Below, one piece after another: positions 61,828 through 64,000 of a stretch of DNA of 64,000 bases. How positions within the stretch are numbered: position 1 is the stretch's first letter; every line of letters starts with the position of its first letter. A model generated the notes under the pieces. That model was given only the letters and a program-made list of their open reading frames with translations, was not told where the DNA came from and searched no databases. The translations under genes and the position numbers were made by a program. This DNA is from JACVRW01 sp963808545 (lineage in GTDB: Bacteria; Actinomycetota; Thermoleophilia; Solirubrobacterales; Thermoleophilaceae), in contig CAWEGB010000002.1 in NCBI GenBank assembly GCA_963808545.1, forward strand, positions 1 to 64,000, written 5' to 3'.

Positions 61828-62777
61828 CCGGCAAGAGGCTGCATCCCCATCGCGGCGAGCTTCTTCGAGAGCGAGCGCATGGCGTACTCGTAGATCTCCG
61901 ACGAGTGGTACCCGAAGGGGGTCTGGAAGTCGTACGGGTCCTCCGCCATCGGCGGGGCCAAGGCGAGAGTGCCGATGGGGAGCGTCTCCTCGAGCGTGGC
62001 CTGGACGGTCTCCTGGTGAGCCCTGTCCACGCGGATGGCGTCGGCCAGGAACTTGACCCCGAAGCCCACGTGCCGGGACTCGTCGCGGTTGACCGCCGTG
62101 AAGCCCTGGCGGAAGCCGGGCAGCACGTCCTTCTCCTTGAGCGTGCGGATGATGAAGCGCGCCCCGGTGAGGGCCAGCGTCCCCTCGATCACAATCATGT
62201 AGACCGTCACGCCGCGCACCAGCGCGCTCATGTCGGTGGGGTCCTTTCGGAGCGCCTCGGCGCAGTCGTGGAGGATGCCGTCGAAGAGCTGTCCCCACTC
62301 CTTGTTCATGCTCGGGCGCTGCTGCTCGAGGTTGCGCGAGAGGGTCTCGGCGTCCACGCCGAAGACTTCGCGGTAGAAGCGGTCGAAGAAGACCATGTGG
62401 CGGGCCTCGTCGGAGATCTGGGTGGCAAGGAAGGCGCGCGCCTCGTGGCTGGGAGCTGCGATGGCGAAGGGGAGCAGCTCCGTGGTCACGCGCTCCTCGC
62501 CCAGGAAGAAGCTCGACAGCGACCACTGGATGAACTCGCGCTCCTCCGGGTTGAACACGTGGCCGGCCCACTGCTCCGCGTCCACCGAGAAGTCCCACTG
62601 CTCGGAGCTCCAGTGCTGGTTCTCCCAGCGCGAGAACAGCTTCTCGTAGGAGGGGGCGGCCTCCACGATCCGGTCCAAGCCGGCCATGACCCGGTCGATG
62701 TCGGCGTCGAGCAGCACCTGCAGAGCGGCCTGCTCGTCGGACGGTTGGAGGTGGGAGGTGGTGTCGGTCGTCGCCAT
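61824..62777 (-). CDS. R2-like ligand-binding oxidase (R2lox) / ribonucleotide reductase R2-type
   Basis: 317 residues, all-helical ferritin-like. Metal ligands: Glu in GEERVTTELLP, Glu/His in SDEARHMVFFDRF, Glu in IVIEGTLALTG and Glu/His in NRDESRHVGFGVK. Length and the TetR neighbour fit R2lox (Mn/Fe oxidase) better than the ribonucleotide reductase subunit, because no nrdA is present. ATG 62777. Confidence 0.85.
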   Translation of the reverse strand: MATTDTTSHLQPSDEQAALQVLLDADIDRVMAGLDRIVEAAPSYEKLFSRWENQHWSSEQWDFSVDAEQWAGHVFNPEEREFIQWSLSSFFLGEERVTTELLPFAIAAPSHEARAFLATQISDEARHMVFFDRFYREVFGVDAETLSRNLEQQRPSMNKEWGQLFDGILHDCAEALRKDPTDMSALVRGVTVYMIVIEGTLALTGARFIIRTLKEKDVLPGFRQGFTAVNRDESRHVGFGVKFLADAIRVDRAHQETVQATLEETLPIGTLALAPPMAEDPYDFQTPFGYHSSEIYEYAMRSLSKKLAAMGMQPLAG

Positions 62778-62784
62778 GGCGACA

Positions 62785-62810
62785 ATTATTAGCTGATCGG
62801 TCAGTTATTA
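62785..62810. promoter_or_regulatory. TetR-type operator between R2lox and MFS genes
   Basis: The core AGCTGATCGGTCAGTT (62791-62806) is an imperfect palindrome around CTGA-TCGG-TCAG, in an A/T-rich island (ATTATT on both sides), 14 nt from the R2lox ATG and 20 nt from the MFS ATG. Placement and form fit a TetR-family repressor. Confidence 0.6.
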
Positions 62811-62829
62811 CAAGCTGTGCCACCCTGAA

Positions 62830-64000
62830 ATGGTGCTGCGCGTACTCCGTAACCGCGATTTCGGGCTGCTCTGGCTGGGCCAGGCGGTGTCGCTGATCGG
62901 CGACGGCATTTACCTCGTGGCCATCGCCTGGCTGGTGCTCGACATCTCCAACGAGCCCAGCGCGCTGGCCCTGGTCGGGCTGGCCTGGACGCTGCCGATG
63001 GTGCTCGCCCTCCTGATCGGCGGCGTGCTGAGCGACCGCTTCGAGCGCCGCCGGTTGATGATCATCGCCGACCTTCTGCGCTGCGCCGCGATCGCCGGAA
63101 TCGCCGTCCTCGCACTCACCGAGAGCGCCGAGCTGTGGCAGGTGGTCGCGCTGGTGGTCTTCTACGGCATCGGCGAGGCGCTGTTCCAGCCCGCCTTCGC
63201 CGCGATCGTCCCCGACGTCGTTCCACGCGACGATCTGCTGCAGGCCAACGCCGTCAAGGAGCTGATGGAGCCGCTCGGGCTGCGCTTCGCCGGCCCGGCG
63301 CTGGGCGGGCTGCTGATCGCCGTGTTCGGCGTGGGCGAGGCGCTGGTGTTCGACGCAGCCACCTTCGCCGTATCGGCGCTCGCGGTGTCGTTCATGACGC
63401 GGCAGCCGCCGGTCCGCGAGGAGCATGCCTCGATGCGCCGGGACCTGGCCGAGGGCTTCGCCTACGTGCGGGCGCACGCCTGGCTGTGGGGCACGCTCGC
63501 GGGCGCGGCGGCCTTCCTGCTCCTGACCTACGGGCCGATGGAGGTGCTGGTGCCCTACATCATCAAGAACGAGCTCGGCGGAGACGCGTCGACCTTCGGC
63601 GCCGTGCTGGCCGCCGGCGGCCTGGGCTCGATCGCCGCCGCCCTGATCATCAGCCGCACCGGATTCCCACGGCGCTTCGTGACCTTCATGTGGTCGGCCT
63701 GGAGCATCGGTGTGGGCTTCGAGATCGGCCTGGCCTTTGCCGGATCGGCCTGGCAGATGTGCGTCCTGGCCTTCTTCGCCTTCGGCCTCTCGACCACCGG
63801 ACTGCTCGTCTGGGCCCAGCTGATGTACACGCTGGTGCCGCAGGAGATGCTCGGCCGGGTGTCGAGCCTCGACTGGTTCGTGTCGATCGGCCTCACCCCG
63901 CTCTCGTTCGCCCTCACCGGCCCGGTGGCGGAATGGCTCGGGGCCCGCACCACCATGGCCGTGGCCGGCGTGCTCGGCTTCGCCACCGTGCTCTTCCTGT
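62830..64000 (+). CDS. MFS transporter (EntS/MFS_3-like exporter), partial
   Basis: From ATG 62830 the frame stays open to the right edge (390 codons). RNRDFGLLWLGQAVSLIGDG is the MFS_3 start. The A-like motif GVLSDRFERRRLM follows, and about ten helices are visible. MFS_3 exporters pump siderophores or small drugs out. It is divergent from the R2lox operon with the TetR-like operator between, so all three may be co-regulated. Confidence 0.85.
   Translation, partial: MVLRVLRNRDFGLLWLGQAVSLIGDGIYLVAIAWLVLDISNEPSALALVGLAWTLPMVLALLIGGVLSDRFERRRLMIIADLLRCAAIAGIAVLALTESAELWQVVALVVFYGIGEALFQPAFAAIVPDVVPRDDLLQANAVKELMEPLGLRFAGPALGGLLIAVFGVGEALVFDAATFAVSALAVSFMTRQPPVREEHASMRRDLAEGFAYVRAHAWLWGTLAGAAAFLLLTYGPMEVLVPYIIKNELGGDASTFGAVLAAGGLGSIAAALIISRTGFPRRFVTFMWSAWSIGVGFEIGLAFAGSAWQMCVLAFFAFGLSTTGLLVWAQLMYTLVPQEMLGRVSSLDWFVSIGLTPLSFALTGPVAEWLGARTTMAVAGVLGFATVLFL

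Overview
The window is a single GC-rich chromosomal stretch from an actinobacterium. The clues are strong G/C bias at codon third positions, a one-polypeptide 2-oxoglutarate decarboxylase/E2-E1 protein (Kgd/OdhA type), an AfsR/BTAD regulator, an R2lox-like oxidase next to a TetR gene, very dense packing with NTGA stop/start overlaps, and many genes whose only -10-like hexamer (TANNNT) lies 6-11 nt before the start codon. The mix of families would fit the Thermoleophilia/Solirubrobacterales side of the phylum. That is inference; no rRNA or other phylogenetic marker is present.

Layout. 1-2.2 kb: a partial FAD/NAD oxidoreductase, a small membrane protein, a cyclic-nucleotide-binding-domain protein and a saccharopine-dehydrogenase-like reductase. 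2.2-12.5 kb: a GH3 hydrolase, then a phosphate block: ppk, sixA, ppx, phoU, pstB, pstA, pstC, pstS and two PhoB-type DNA-binding regulators, with two arrays of four 11-bp repeats that look like Pho boxes. 12.5-15.3 kb: a cupredoxin-like protein with a large membrane protein, tRNA-Asp, then decayed excisionase-like and CHC2-primase-like fragments. 15.3-19.6 kb: a large AfsR-like regulator divergent from a small membrane-anchored protein with four RYDGGPEEG repeats. 19.7-27.2 kb: cupins, a SnoaL-like protein, two FMN 2-hydroxy-acid dehydrogenases, a YnfA-like protein, a flavin oxidoreductase and a GH13 enzyme.

27.2-32.6 kb holds an NmrA-like gene, a LuxR-type ATPase regulator and a DUF1772/cupin/monooxygenase operon. 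The two outer transcription units carry the same 16-bp palindrome centred about 43 nt before the first start codon. 32.6-48.4 kb: a metal-binding lipoprotein under a Zur/Fur-like box, SDR, gnd, kgd (with its own two lipoyl domains), an AGPS-like flavoprotein, an MBL hydrolase, metF, an ECF sigma/anti-sigma pair, MOSC and moaA, and an HD protein. 48.4-54.1 kb: gltA, a lipoprotein, GNAT, small proteins, a PfkB kinase and a quinone oxidoreductase. 54.08-55.04 kb is a compact unit: a frameshifted AbiEi/DUF559 endonuclease-like gene bounded exactly by two related 37-nt imperfect palindromes. 55.1-64 kb: a DEAD-box helicase/cyclophilin/thioredoxin-like operon, HAD hydrolases, an aminoglycoside-phosphotransferase-like protein, a frameshifted cupredoxin, TetR-R2lox and a partial MFS exporter.

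About nine genes contain reading-frame breaks that are mostly explained by one extra base. They may be sequence errors or real decay, and are flagged individually.
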